Shown here: piece by piece, positions 10,689 through 19,671 of the stretch
How the letters are laid out: each line of letters starts with the position of its first letter
How positions within the stretch are numbered: the first letter of the stretch is position 1
Assembly (NCBI RefSeq): GCF_019469205.1
Contig: NZ_CP048265.1
Coordinates: 62,001 to 126,000, forward strand
Origin: Gilliamella sp. ESL0405
GTDB taxonomy: Bacteria; Pseudomonadota; Gammaproteobacteria; Enterobacterales; Orbaceae
Length of the DNA stretch: 64,000 bases
Direction: 5' to 3'
Notes under the pieces: model-generated
The model's input: the letters and a program-made list of their open reading frames with translations, nothing else
Told to the model about the DNA's origin: nothing
The model's database searches: none
Made by a program: the position numbers and the translations under genes

Positions 10689-12293
10689 ATGGCTCGTTTA
10701 AAAAAACGTTATTGGTTTTTACTAAGTTTTTTTCTTATTATCGGGCTGTTCATCATTGGCGGCTGGCAATATTGGATATCAATTAAGCAAAAATATGATA
10801 TTGCGTTAGATTGGCAGGGACTCAATGTCAGTTTCGACGGTATATCATTTGAAGAAATCACTCTATCCCAGCAAAAAACCACTATCGTAGCCAAAAACAT
10901 AAATTTATCATTGGCGAAATTGTCTGTTAAAGATTTAAGTCTCTATTTGCCACAGGATGATGATCCAATAACGGCTGACTCTACCGATAAACAGATAAGT
11001 GATAGCGAACAACCTCCGGAACAGTCCGGTTTGGATCTGGCAACGCTAGCAACCGTATTTAATTGGATGCCAACAACCATTCATGTTGATTCATTCAAAC
11101 TCTACCAACAACATGTCCCGATTTTGGATATAAAGATTGATGCCGTCAAACAGCAACAATCCCTTAAACTCGATATTTCAACAGATAAACCCTATTTAGC
11201 GCATTTGTCAGGTAATTTGCTGTTGAACCAAACCGATTCACATTTAGAAATTCAGCAGGGACTTTTTACTACCACATTAAATCAATTAGGTATTGAAAAT
11301 GGCAATATCACGCTACCTTTCTCCGCAACAATTAGCCAAGATCAAGTCACTTTAACGAACTTAGATAATGGATCGGTGAGTGTCAAAAAAGCGCAGTTGA
11401 CTGAGGATTTAATGGTTAATGATTTAACCGGTAGTTTACAGTTTAAAATACAGTTCCCTTTGTTATTTGAATTAAATCAACTGTCAGCAACAGGTCAATT
11501 AGCTATCCATAAAGCCAATGGAATTTATAAAAACAGTGATATTAAATCAGTCAGTGGCGCAGTAAATTTATCGCTGAAAAATAATCAATTTAATGTATCA
11601 ACCTCCGCATTGAACATTCAGGAAGTCAATTTAGGGGTTATTTTCCAAAAAATAAAATTAGCCGGTCAATATTCTGCTTCTCTAAATTCACCCAGCAAAG
11701 GTTTGGTAACATGGACAAAAGCACAAGCGGCGCTCTTTTCCGGAACGTTGTTGCTTGACGCCGGTAAATTGAATTTAGCTAAATTGCCCCAACAATTAAA
11801 ATTAAGATTAAAAAATATTCAGTTACAAGATGTTTTTACTCAGTATCCAGCGGAAGGTTTAGACGCTAAAGGGACGATTGAGGGGTATTTACCAATCACA
11901 CTATTAACCGTGAAAAACAACGGTAAAAACAGTTTAGGCATAGTGATTAAAAATGGAGAATTAACCACCGTCAATGACGGCTATTTACGCTTTGACAATG
12001 CGACACTTAAAGAGTATGCACAAGCTAACCCAAATATTAAAATACTCACTGATATTATTAAAAATTTTCATTATACTAAGCTAGCCGGAACAGTTTATTA
12101 TAGCAATGGAATCGCCAAATTAGGTTTAAATATTCAAGGGAATAATTTAGATGCTGAAAATGGTAAAGCGTTAAATTTAAATCTCAATCTGGAAGAAAAT
12201 GTCGCTAACTTGCTAATGAGTATGCAACTGTCCGATCAAATTAGCGAACCTATTCGTAAGCGAATTGAAGCGCATTTAAATAAGAAGCGGTGA
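10689..12293 (+). CDS. ydbH: YdbH-like (AsmA-type) envelope-spanning protein, short form
   Basis: A 534-residue protein with one N-terminal membrane anchor (about residues 8-30, WFLLSFFLIIGLFIIGGWQY) and a long periplasmic part rich in beta-strand-like repeats. Its identity rests on context: a 61-residue lipoprotein and a YdbL homologue follow directly, exactly the E. coli ydbH-ynbE-ydbL order. There, YdbH is an AsmA-like bridge that moves phospholipid between inner and outer membranes with YnbE. It is much shorter than E. coli YdbH (879 residues). I chose the ATG at 10689 over an in-frame start at 10635 because the anchor then starts with MARLKKRYW and the earlier stretch is the hairpin. Confidence 0.8.
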   Translation: MARLKKRYWFLLSFFLIIGLFIIGGWQYWISIKQKYDIALDWQGLNVSFDGISFEEITLSQQKTTIVAKNINLSLAKLSVKDLSLYLPQDDDPITADSTDKQISDSEQPPEQSGLDLATLATVFNWMPTTIHVDSFKLYQQHVPILDIKIDAVKQQQSLKLDISTDKPYLAHLSGNLLLNQTDSHLEIQQGLFTTTLNQLGIENGNITLPFSATISQDQVTLTNLDNGSVSVKKAQLTEDLMVNDLTGSLQFKIQFPLLFELNQLSATGQLAIHKANGIYKNSDIKSVSGAVNLSLKNNQFNVSTSALNIQEVNLGVIFQKIKLAGQYSASLNSPSKGLVTWTKAQAALFSGTLLLDAGKLNLAKLPQQLKLRLKNIQLQDVFTQYPAEGLDAKGTIEGYLPITLLTVKNNGKNSLGIVIKNGELTTVNDGYLRFDNATLKEYAQANPNIKILTDIIKNFHYTKLAGTVYYSNGIAKLGLNIQGNNLDAENGKALNLNLNLEENVANLLMSMQLSDQISEPIRKRIEAHLNKKR

Positions 12294-12312
12294 TCAATTA
12301 AGAGGATATTCT

Positions 12313-12498
12313 ATGCTAAAAGGTGTGATAGCTATTATGTTAGGAAGTTTTATATTAATCGGATGTTCACCAACGGTAAAAGTGCAAGCGCCGAGTGAGC
12401 CGATTAATATCAATTTAAATGTTAAGATTGATCATGAAATCAATATCAAAGTCGATAAAGCGCTAGATAATATGATTAATAAATCCGGGTTATATTAA
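12313..12498 (+). CDS. ynbE: YnbE-family small outer-membrane lipoprotein
   Basis: A 61-residue lipoprotein with signal peptide and lipobox LIGC (Cys18). The mature part is short and dominated by alternating Asn/Ile/Asp/Lys (ININLNVKIDHEINIKV), as in YnbE. In E. coli YnbE multimerises at the outer membrane and meets the C-terminus of YdbH to complete the lipid bridge. It starts 19 bases after the ydbH stop with an AGAGGATAT Shine-Dalgarno. Length equals E. coli YnbE. Confidence 0.85.
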   Translation: MLKGVIAIMLGSFILIGCSPTVKVQAPSEPININLNVKIDHEINIKVDKALDNMINKSGLY

Positions 12499-12639
12499 AA
12501 AGTACGTTTTACTCTTTATTATCCTTGATGAAGGAAAACCCAAACCCATACTTATTGCTACAATAAATAGTAGCGAAAAATTTTTTATTACACATATTTA
12601 ACTAATTTCAATATGATGTATTTATCAGGGGGAACTGTT

Positions 12640-12984
12640 ATGAAGATTTTTAAAAAAGCAACGATAGTATTATTATCGGCTATTTTATCTTTTCCGGTAT
12701 TGGCGTTAACGTTAGATCAAGCCATGAGCTCGTTAAGCCAAGCAAAAGCTAATGGTTTAGTAGGTGAACAAGCCGACGGCTACTTAGGCGTAGTTAAAAA
12801 TGAAGGTGAGGCAAGTCAAATTGCGCAGTTAATTAATCAGGCTCGTAAAGCACAATATCAAAAAGTTGCCGGTGAAACCAATGTGTCGTTAACCGAAGTG
12901 CAAAACCGAGCGGGCAGTAAAGCGCAAGAAAAAACGCCAGCCGGTCAATATATCAAACAACAAGGTCAGTGGATAAAGAAATAA
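12640..12984 (+). CDS. ydbL: YdbL-family periplasmic protein (DUF1318)
   Basis: A 114-residue exported protein: signal peptide to about residue 22 (FPVLALT), then the helical YdbL domain with LVGEQADGYLGVV and the conserved tail TPAGQYIKQQGQWIKK. In E. coli YdbL tunes the assembly of the YdbH-YnbE bridge. The start at 12640 is chosen over 12613 because it follows a strong AGGGGG Shine-Dalgarno and begins the signal peptide. The 141-base gap from ynbE contains a small hairpin (GCTAC 12557-12561, GTAGC 12570-12574). Confidence 0.9.
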   Translation: MKIFKKATIVLLSAILSFPVLALTLDQAMSSLSQAKANGLVGEQADGYLGVVKNEGEASQIAQLINQARKAQYQKVAGETNVSLTEVQNRAGSKAQEKTPAGQYIKQQGQWIKK

Positions 12985-13096
12985 TCTTAATCTTTTTCAG
13001 TGATAGGAAAAGTATAATGACATAATACTTTAATTATGTATAAATTATGTGTATTGTGTTACTTTAGCGAATTATTCGCAACAATTTATTAAAAAG

Positions 13097-13122
13097 CTTG
13101 GCACCCAATAATGTGTGCTAAG
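13097..13122 (+). terminator. Probable terminator after ydbL
   Basis: CTTGGCAC at 13097-13104 pairs with GTGCTAAG at 13115-13122 (8 bp with one G-U), followed by TTTTAAAT. It is the best end signal for the ydbH-ynbE-ydbL operon. Confidence 0.5.
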
Positions 13123-13158
13123 TTTTAAATGTAACGTTAGTTTTTACTTGTAAATAGT

Positions 13159-13172
13159 ATCGCTTTAGCGAT
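13159..13172 (+). promoter_or_regulatory. Small palindrome in the asnB leader
   Basis: ATCGCT-TT-AGCGAT is a perfect inverted repeat about 20 bases before the asnB start codon. It could be a leader hairpin or an operator; its function is unknown. Confidence 0.35.
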
Positions 13173-13190
13173 TTTAAATGGAGAAATTCA

Positions 13191-14864
13191 ATGTGTTCGA
13201 TTTTAGGTATTCTTGATATTAAATCAGATCCGGAACAACTACGAACAAAAGCATTAGAACTATCAAGTCTACAGCGTCATCGTGGCCCTGATTGGTCTGG
13301 TATTTTTGCTTCTGATAAAGCTATTCTTGCTCATGAACGTTTATCAATTGTTGATGTTAATACAGGATCTCAGCCACTTTATAATAAAGATAAGACTTTA
13401 GTATTAGCAGTTAATGGCGAAATTTATAATCATCAAGAACTCCGAAATCAGTACAAAGATCGTTATGAGTTTCAAACCGGCTCAGACTGTGAAGTTATCT
13501 TAGCGCTATATCAAGAAAAAGGTATTGATTGCCTTGATGACTTACAAGGTATGTTTGCTTTTATTCTTTATGATATTAACAAAGGCACTTATTTTATTGG
13601 TCGTGACCATATTGGTATCATCCCAATGTATATGGGTCATGATGAAAACGGCACATTTTACGTTGCTTCTGAAATGAAAGCGTTAGTACCGGTGTGTAAA
13701 ACCATTGAAGCATTTCCGCCGGGATGTTATCTATCAAGCACTGAAGGTGAAATCAAAACCTATTATAAACGTGATTGGATGGATTATGAAAACGTTAAGG
13801 ATAATAAAACCGATATCAATGCACTACGAATTGCGTTAGAAGAGTCTGTTAAGAGTCATCTTATGTCAGATGTGCCATACGGCGTTTTATTATCCGGTGG
13901 GCTTGATTCTTCGGTGATTTCGGCTATTACCAAAAAATTCTCAGCACGTCGTGTTGAAGATCATGAAAAATCTGAAGCTTGGTGGCCACAATTGCACTCT
14001 TTTGCCGTAGGTTTAAAAGGGGCGCCAGATCTTAAAGCTGCGCAAGCGGTTGCCGATCATCTTGGTACAGTTCACCACGAAATCAACTTTACCATTCAAG
14101 AAGGTATCGATGCTATTCGTGATGTGATTTATTACATTGAAACTTATGATGTCACAACTATCCGTGCTTCAACACCAATGTATCTAATGGCGAGAAAGAT
14201 TAAAGCCATGGGGATTAAAATGGTGTTATCCGGTGAAGGTGCTGATGAAGTGTTTGGTGGTTACCTCTATTTCCATAAAGCGCCAAATGCTAAAGAGTTC
14301 CATGAAGAGACAGTACGAAAATTAGCCGCTCTTCATATGTATGACTGTGCACGTGCTAATAAAGCAATGGCAGCATGGGGCGTTGAAGCTCGTGTACCAT
14401 TCCTTGATAAGAAATTCTTAGATGTGGCAATGCGCATTAATCCAAAAGATAAAATGTGCGGTAGCAACGGCAAAATGGAAAAACATATTGTCCGTGAAGC
14501 ATTTGAATCTTATTTACCGGCATCTGTGGTTTGGCGTCAAAAAGAGCAATTCTCTGACGGTGTTGGCTATAGTTGGATCGATACTTTAAAAGAGATTGCG
14601 GAAAGTAAAATCACTGATCAGCAGTTAGAAAACGCAAAATTCCGTTTTCCTTACAATACACCGACTTCTAAAGAAGCTTATATGTACCGTGAAATTTTTG
14701 ATGAATTATTCCCGGTTGAAAGCGCAGCGCATTGTGTACCGGGTGGTCCAACCGTTGCTTGCTCGACAGCCAAAGCGATTGAATGGGATGAGTCATTTAA
14801 AAATTTAAATGATCCTTCTGGTCGTGCAGCGGTAGGTGTCCATAACGACGCTTATAAAAAATAA
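13191..14864 (+). CDS. asnB: Asparagine synthetase B (glutamine-hydrolysing)
   Basis: A 557-residue cytosolic enzyme that makes asparagine from aspartate, glutamine and ATP. The N-terminal glutaminase domain uses Cys2 (MCSILGI, so Met1 must be removed). The synthetase domain has the PP-loop ATP motif LSGGLDSS near residue 237 and the GEGADEVFGGY motif near residue 346. Length equals E. coli AsnB (554) within a few residues. A strong bidirectional terminator follows. The start is fixed by the need for Cys at position 2 and a GGAG ribosome site. Confidence 0.98.
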   Translation: MCSILGILDIKSDPEQLRTKALELSSLQRHRGPDWSGIFASDKAILAHERLSIVDVNTGSQPLYNKDKTLVLAVNGEIYNHQELRNQYKDRYEFQTGSDCEVILALYQEKGIDCLDDLQGMFAFILYDINKGTYFIGRDHIGIIPMYMGHDENGTFYVASEMKALVPVCKTIEAFPPGCYLSSTEGEIKTYYKRDWMDYENVKDNKTDINALRIALEESVKSHLMSDVPYGVLLSGGLDSSVISAITKKFSARRVEDHEKSEAWWPQLHSFAVGLKGAPDLKAAQAVADHLGTVHHEINFTIQEGIDAIRDVIYYIETYDVTTIRASTPMYLMARKIKAMGIKMVLSGEGADEVFGGYLYFHKAPNAKEFHEETVRKLAALHMYDCARANKAMAAWGVEARVPFLDKKFLDVAMRINPKDKMCGSNGKMEKHIVREAFESYLPASVVWRQKEQFSDGVGYSWIDTLKEIAESKITDQQLENAKFRFPYNTPTSKEAYMYREIFDELFPVESAAHCVPGGPTVACSTAKAIEWDESFKNLNDPSGRAAVGVHNDAYKK

Positions 14865-14890
14865 TTAGCTTACGCTTTAATGATTAATAA

Positions 14891-14914
14891 AAAACGGGGA
14901 ATTTTCCCCGTTTT
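14891..14914. terminator. Bidirectional rho-independent terminator between asnB and satP
   Basis: AAAACGGGGAA (14891-14901) pairs with TTCCCCGTTTT (14904-14914), flanked by A-runs and T-runs on both sides. It can therefore end asnB on the + strand and satP on the - strand. Confidence 0.9.
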
Positions 14915-14951
14915 TTGTTGCTCACATACTGCCTATGTTTGACAGTTTGAA

Positions 14952-15530
14952 TTAGTGTGCAGCGCCTTTTGGTGCGCCGATAGGTAAAATAGTGCGTCCG
15001 TATTGTTCATTAAGCACTTCTGCCATAGCAAGGTAGATAGCGCTTGCGCCACAAATAATACCTTCAAACCCGGCAACATGGATAATGTCGTGATTACCGG
15101 AAATGTTACCAATTGCTAACAGCGCAAATAAAAGCGTTAAGCTGGCAAAAACAAATTGTAATACACGATTACCTTTTAATGTGCCGATAAACATAAAGCC
15201 GGTAAAAATGCCCCATAAAGCAAGGAAGATTCCGACAAAAGTTGCATCGGTCGGTGCAGTTGCTGGCGAAGTTGGTAAATACCAAATGCCAACTAGTGCA
15301 ATCCAGAAGAAACCGTATGAAGTAAAAGCAGTGGTGCCAAATGTGTTACCTTTGCGGAATTCTAAAATGCCGGCAATGACTTGTGCCAGTCCACCATAAA
15401 AAATACCCATTGACACAATTGCCGTCATAACAGGAAAAAATCCTGCATTATGAATATTTAATAAAATTGTGGTCATACCAAATCCCATTAGTCCAAGTGG
15501 GCCAGGATTGGCAAGTTTTGTTTGTTCCAT
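14952..15530 (-). CDS. satP: Acetate/succinate:proton symporter of the SatP (YaaH/GPR1/FUN34) family
   Basis: A 192-residue inner-membrane protein with six hydrophobic segments. The family signature NPGPLGLMGFGMTT is at residues 8-21, and it has the typical GG-L-A-G motif (FYGGLAQVIAGILEFRKGN). Members import acetate and succinate with protons. Length matches E. coli SatP (188). A good Shine-Dalgarno (AAGGATC) precedes the ATG. It is convergent with asnB and divergent from dnaK. Confidence 0.95.
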   Translation of the reverse strand: MEQTKLANPGPLGLMGFGMTTILLNIHNAGFFPVMTAIVSMGIFYGGLAQVIAGILEFRKGNTFGTTAFTSYGFFWIALVGIWYLPTSPATAPTDATFVGIFLALWGIFTGFMFIGTLKGNRVLQFVFASLTLLFALLAIGNISGNHDIIHVAGFEGIICGASAIYLAMAEVLNEQYGRTILPIGAPKGAAH

Positions 15531-15629
15531 AAAGATCCTTTAACTAATAATCATAATAAAAAAGAGCGGCAATAATAAGTGTTGAAAAGCGGAGAATCAA
15601 GATTTAAAGAAAAATAATTTTTTTTCCCC

Positions 15630-15658
15630 CTTGATATTAAAAATTACGTTCCCATTTA
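15630..15658 (+). promoter_or_regulatory. Sigma-32 (heat-shock) type promoter of dnaK
   Basis: The -35 element CTTGATA is at 15630-15636 (preceded by CCCC) and the -10 element CCCATTTA at 15651-15658, with a 14-base spacer. This fits the RpoH consensus of CTTGAAA and CCCCATNTA. It lies about 100 bases before the dnaK ATG. This is a sequence match; the sigma factor gene is not in the window. Confidence 0.8.
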
Positions 15659-15760
15659 AGTGGAAACAAAATTATTTCTTTGTGAAAATTAAGGGCTTGA
15701 AAATCCATATTTCAGACTTATATACAAAGAATAAAATACAGGTTTTGAGGAGAATAGATT

Positions 15761-17677
15761 ATGGGTAAAATTATTGGTATCGATTTAGGTACAACAAATT
15801 CATGTGTAGCAGTAATGGATAACGGTCAGGCTAAAGTATTAGAAAATGCCGAAGGCGATCGCACAACCCCTTCCATTATTGCCTATACGCAAGATGGCGA
15901 AATTCTAGTTGGTCAACCGGCTAAACGCCAAGCAGTAACCAATCCACAAAATACATTATTTGCCATTAAACGTTTAATTGGTCGTCGTTTTGAAGATGCC
16001 GAAGTACAACGTGATGTTGGTATTATGCCATATAAAATTGTTAAAGCTGACAATGGCGATGCATGGGTAGAAGTAAAAGGCCAAAAAATTGCTCCGCCAC
16101 AAATTTCTGCTGAAGTATTAAAGAAAATGAAGAAAACAGCAGAAGATTATCTTGGTGAACCAGTAACCGAAGCTGTCATTACTGTTCCGGCATATTTTAA
16201 TGACGCACAACGTCAAGCAACCAAAGATGCTGGTCGTATTGCCGGTTTAGATGTTAAACGTATTATCAACGAACCAACAGCTGCAGCATTAGCTTATGGT
16301 TTAGATAAAGATGTTGGTAACCGCACCATTGCCGTTTATGACTTAGGTGGTGGTACATTTGATATTTCAATCATCGAAATCGATGATGTTGACGGTGAAA
16401 AAACTTTCGAAGTATTAGCAACCAATGGTGATACTCACTTAGGTGGTGAAGACTTTGACTCACGCTTAATTAACTACTTAGTTGATGAGTTTAAACGTGA
16501 ACAAGGTTTCGATCTTAAAAATGATCCACTTGCAATGCAACGTTTAAAAGAAGCGGCTGAAAAAGCGAAAATTGAATTATCATCAGCACAACAAACTGAT
16601 ATTAACTTACCTTATATCACTGCTGATGCATCTGGCCCTAAACACTTAAATATCAAAGTGACTCGCGCTAAATTAGAATCTTTAGTTGAAGATTTAGTTA
16701 AACGCTCAATGGAACCAGTGAAAACAGCATTACAAGATGCCGGTCTTTCTGTTTCTGATATTAAAGATGTCATTTTAGTGGGTGGTCAAACCCGTATGCC
16801 AATGGTGCAAAAAGCGGTTGCTGACTTCTTTGGTAAAGAACCTCGTAAAGACGTTAACCCGGATGAAGCAGTTGCAGTTGGTGCGGCAGTACAAGGTGGT
16901 GTGTTAGGTGGTGATGTTAAAGATGTATTATTACTTGACGTAACCCCATTATCATTAGGTATTGAAACAATGGGTGGTGTGATGACTACCTTGATTGAGA
17001 AAAATACGACTATTCCAACTAAACATAGTCAAGTGTTCTCAACAGCAGAAGATAATCAATCTGCGGTAACCATTCATGTGTTACAAGGTGAGCGTAAACG
17101 TGCAAGCGATAATAAATCATTAGGTCAATTTAACCTTGATGGTATTCAAGCGGCACCACGTGGTATGCCACAAATTGAAGTAACTTTTGATATTGATGCC
17201 GACGGTATCTTACATGTTTCAGCGAAAGATAAAAACACCGGACGTGAACAAAACATTACCATTAAAGCTTCTTCTGGTTTAAGCGAAGAAGAAATCCAAA
17301 AAATGGTTAATGATGCCGAAGCAAATGCTGATGCTGACCGTAAGTTTGAAGAGCTAGCTCAAGTTCGTAATCAAGCGGATCATCTTGTTCACTCAACTCG
17401 TAAACAAGTTACTGAAGCAGGCGATCAATTACCGGCAGCGGATAAAACAGCTATCGAAGAAGCAGTAACTGCATTAGAAACTGCAGCTCGTGGTGAAGAT
17501 AAAGCTGAAATTGAAGCGAAAATCAATGCATTAATGGAAGCATCGAAAAAGTTACTTGAAATTGCACAACAACAAGCGCAAGCTGACCAAGGTGCACAAG
17601 CAAGTAGCGCTAGTGATGCTGGTCAAGATGATGTTGTTGATGCGGACTTCAAAGAAGTTGATGATGATAAAAAATAA
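15761..17677 (+). CDS. dnaK: Hsp70 chaperone DnaK
   Basis: A 638-residue ATP-dependent cytosolic chaperone that binds unfolded peptide. The ATPase domain begins with [13 protein letters not shown] (residues 5-17) and has [11 protein letters not shown] and VGGQTRMP. The substrate domain (from about 390) contains the linker [13 protein letters not shown]. The C-terminus is the Gln/Ala-rich lid ending in an acidic [14 protein letters not shown] tail. Length equals E. coli (638). It follows a heat-shock promoter and a GAGGAG ribosome site, and is the first gene of dnaK-dnaJ. Confidence 0.99.
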   Translation: MGKIIGIDLGTTNSCVAVMDNGQAKVLENAEGDRTTPSIIAYTQDGEILVGQPAKRQAVTNPQNTLFAIKRLIGRRFEDAEVQRDVGIMPYKIVKADNGDAWVEVKGQKIAPPQISAEVLKKMKKTAEDYLGEPVTEAVITVPAYFNDAQRQATKDAGRIAGLDVKRIINEPTAAALAYGLDKDVGNRTIAVYDLGGGTFDISIIEIDDVDGEKTFEVLATNGDTHLGGEDFDSRLINYLVDEFKREQGFDLKNDPLAMQRLKEAAEKAKIELSSAQQTDINLPYITADASGPKHLNIKVTRAKLESLVEDLVKRSMEPVKTALQDAGLSVSDIKDVILVGGQTRMPMVQKAVADFFGKEPRKDVNPDEAVAVGAAVQGGVLGGDVKDVLLLDVTPLSLGIETMGGVMTTLIEKNTTIPTKHSQVFSTAEDNQSAVTIHVLQGERKRASDNKSLGQFNLDGIQAAPRGMPQIEVTFDIDADGILHVSAKDKNTGREQNITIKASSGLSEEEIQKMVNDAEANADADRKFEELAQVRNQADHLVHSTRKQVTEAGDQLPAADKTAIEEAVTALETAARGEDKAEIEAKINALMEASKKLLEIAQQQAQADQGAQASSASDAGQDDVVDADFKEVDDDKK

Positions 17678-17734
17678 GCATTAACAACGATGTTTTTTAA
17701 TGAGTTATTTCAACGAGTTATAAACATGTAACTT

Positions 17735-17776
17735 ACTAAACGGGCGCGAGGTAACTCAAGCCCGTTTAGTTGTTTT
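17735..17776 (+). terminator. Intergenic hairpin and T-run between dnaK and dnaJ (attenuator)
   Basis: ACTAAACGGGC (17735-17745) pairs perfectly over 11 bp with GCCCGTTTAGT (17760-17770), followed by TGTTTTT. It has the form of an intrinsic terminator inside the operon, 24 bases before the dnaJ ATG. Partial termination here would make more DnaK than DnaJ (inference). Confidence 0.8.
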
Positions 17777-17799
17777 TGCAAGAAAAATTAAGGTTAATT

Positions 17800-18942
17800 A
17801 TGGCGAAGAAAGATTATTATGAAACATTAGGCGTAAGTAAAAGCGCAACTGAAGCTGAGATAAAAAAAGCCTATAAACGCCTAGCCATGAAATATCATCC
17901 TGATAAAAATCAGGACAATAAAGCCGAAGCTGAAGCAAAATTCAAAGAAGTTAAAGAAGCTTATGAAGTATTGACCGATGCACAAAAGAAAGCCGCTTAT
18001 GATCAATATGGACATGCCGCTTTTGAGCAAGGTTTTGGTGGCGGCGGTGCTGGCGCAGGTGGATTTGGTGGCTTTAGTGGTTTTGGTGGTGGATCGGCAT
18101 TTGATGATATTTTTAGTGACTTCTTCGGCGGTGGTCGTGGGCGTGCGCAAAGCTCTTCAAGAGGTGCAGATTTACAATATAATATCACCCTAACATTAGA
18201 AGAAGCAGCAAGCGGCGTAAGTAAAGAGATCAAAGTACCGACTTGGGTGACCTGTAGTGTTTGTCATGGACAAGGTACTGAAAAAGCCTCTGATGTGGTT
18301 ACTTGTGATACCTGTCATGGTGCTGGCGTTGTTCAAATGCGTCAAGGCTTTTTTGCGGTACAGCAAGAGTGTCCAACCTGTCATGGCCGTGGTAAAGTGG
18401 TGAAAAATCCATGTAAGAAATGTCATGGTGAAGGTCGAGTTCAGAAAACCAAAACATTATCTGTCACTATTCCGGCCGGTGTTGACACTGGTAACCGTAT
18501 CCGTCTTTCTGGTGAAGGCGAGGCAGGGTTAAATGGTGCGCCAGCAGGTGATTTATATGTTCAAGTGCAGGTAAAACCTCACGGAATTTTTGAACGAGAT
18601 GGCACAAATCTACATTGTGAGATTCCAATTAATATTGTTTTAGCGTCGTTAGGTGGGGAAGTTGAAGTGCCTACATTAAATGGTAAAGTGAGCTTAACCA
18701 TTCCGGCTGAAACTCAAACAGGTAAAATGTTCCGTTTACGTGGTAAAGGTATTAAATCATTACGTGGTAATTCTGTGGGTGATTTATACTGTCATGTTGT
18801 GGTTGAAACACCGGTTAACCTCACCGGTAAACAAAAAGAGTTACTCAAAGAGCTTGGCGAAAGTTTGAAAGCGGATAAAAATGCTAAACACAGCCCAAAA
18901 GAAAAAAGCTTTTTTGATAAAGTTAAAAAGTTTTTTGGATAA
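17800..18942 (+). CDS. dnaJ: Co-chaperone DnaJ (Hsp40)
   Basis: A 380-residue cytosolic J-protein that stimulates DnaK ATPase. The J domain is at residues 1-70 with HPD in KYHPDKN. A Gly/Phe-rich linker follows ([10 protein letters not shown]), then four zinc-binding CxxCxGxG repeats ([32 protein letters not shown]) and the C-terminal substrate domains. The ATG at 17800 is chosen over an in-frame start at 17770, which lies inside the hairpin, because AAGGTTAATT precedes it and [12 protein letters not shown] is the family N-terminus. Confidence 0.99.
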   Translation: MAKKDYYETLGVSKSATEAEIKKAYKRLAMKYHPDKNQDNKAEAEAKFKEVKEAYEVLTDAQKKAAYDQYGHAAFEQGFGGGGAGAGGFGGFSGFGGGSAFDDIFSDFFGGGRGRAQSSSRGADLQYNITLTLEEAASGVSKEIKVPTWVTCSVCHGQGTEKASDVVTCDTCHGAGVVQMRQGFFAVQQECPTCHGRGKVVKNPCKKCHGEGRVQKTKTLSVTIPAGVDTGNRIRLSGEGEAGLNGAPAGDLYVQVQVKPHGIFERDGTNLHCEIPINIVLASLGGEVEVPTLNGKVSLTIPAETQTGKMFRLRGKGIKSLRGNSVGDLYCHVVVETPVNLTGKQKELLKELGESLKADKNAKHSPKEKSFFDKVKKFFG

Positions 18943-18955
18943 GAAAATATCACTC

Positions 18956-18992
18956 AATAGCGAAGCAGGGTTATCTGCTTCGCTATTTTTTT
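18956..18992 (+). terminator. Rho-independent terminator after dnaJ
   Basis: AATAGCGAAGCAG (18956-18968) pairs perfectly over 13 bp with CTGCTTCGCTATT (18975-18987), followed by five T. It ends the dnaKJ transcript. Confidence 0.93.
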
Positions 18993-19001
18993 GACACTCA
19001 A

Positions 19002-19121
19002 ATAAGACTAAAAGATATAGCGACGCAAGTCGCACAACAGATACTCAATCAAAATTTATCCGTAAATATTGAATGTAAATATGATCCGACTTGGTCGCAG
19101 TATTTAACTTGGGTGAAATAG
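19002..19121 (+). pseudogene. C-terminal remnant of an unidentified gene
   Basis: An open frame without a start codon reads IRLKDIATQVAQQILNQ, continues with KYDPTWSQYLTW and stops at 19119-19121. It reads like a protein C-terminus (amphipathic helix, then Trp/Tyr-rich tail) but begins inside the dnaJ terminator region. I do not recognise the family. It may be the leftover of a gene deleted between dnaJ and grcA, or a chance frame. Confidence 0.3.
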
Positions 19122-19144
19122 TTTATAAAAACTTAATTGAAAGT

Positions 19145-19166
19145 AAAAAAACCCAGCAAAGCTGGG
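19145..19166 (-). terminator. Rho-independent terminator of grcA
   Basis: On the - strand CCCAGC-TTT-GCTGGG (19166-19152) is followed by a run of seven T, about 45 bases past the grcA stop. Confidence 0.85.
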
Positions 19167-19209
19167 CAATATGGGTTTAATGTTTAATTTTATTTATTGT
19201 CATTTAGAA

Positions 19210-19593
19210 CTAAATTTTAGTTGTAAAAGTACGAGCAATAACGTCACGTTGTTGTTCTGCAGTTAAAGAGTTAAAACGTACTGCATAACCAGAAACACGA
19301 ATAGTTAATTGAGGATATTTTTCCGGATGTTGCACAGCATCTTCTAATGTTTCACGACGAAGTACGTTAACATTTAAGTGTTGGCCACCTTCAACTTTAA
19401 TTGTTGGTGCGACATCTAATGGAATTTCACGATATTCGAATTGACCAAGTTCAGCTGTTGGAATGACTTGATCTTCTTTGTAAACAGATTTAGCAGCAAC
19501 ACAACGTGCTTCTTTAGTTGAATCATCTAATAACCAGAAAGAGTTTAATAGTGCTGCATTGTCTGCTTTAGTGATTTGGATACCTGTAATCAT
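19210..19593 (-). CDS. grcA: Autonomous glycyl radical cofactor GrcA
   Basis: A 127-residue protein matching the C-terminal glycyl-radical domain of pyruvate formate-lyase. The radical glycine is in the conserved [13 protein letters not shown] stretch near residue 100. In E. coli GrcA (YfiD) replaces the damaged C-terminus of oxygen-cleaved PflB. Length equals E. coli (127). No pflB or pflA is adjacent. An AGGAGG-type ribosome site precedes the ATG, and an FNR-like box lies about 70 bases upstream. Confidence 0.97.
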   Translation of the reverse strand: MITGIQITKADNAALLNSFWLLDDSTKEARCVAAKSVYKEDQVIPTAELGQFEYREIPLDVAPTIKVEGGQHLNVNVLRRETLEDAVQHPEKYPQLTIRVSGYAVRFNSLTAEQQRDVIARTFTTKI

Positions 19594-19657
19594 TTTAAAT
19601 CCTCCTAACGGACGTTATTGTCCTGAATAATTGATTGTAATATAGCACTTTAAAAAA

Positions 19658-19671
19658 TTGATTAAAGTCAA
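19658..19671 (-). promoter_or_regulatory. FNR-like box upstream of grcA
   Basis: TTGAT-TAAA-GTCAA at 19658-19671 matches the FNR dyad TTGAT-N4-ATCAA with one change. A -10-like TACAAT lies at 19639-19634 on the - strand, which puts the box centre about 40 bases upstream of the likely start of transcription, the usual activating position. This fits anaerobic induction of grcA. Confidence 0.65.

Noticed and set aside
18003..18233. Pro-rich and Gly-rich open frames overlapping dnaJ on both strands.
   Set aside because: They mirror the Gly/Phe linker and zinc-finger repeats of dnaJ; no ribosome sites or independent coding signal.
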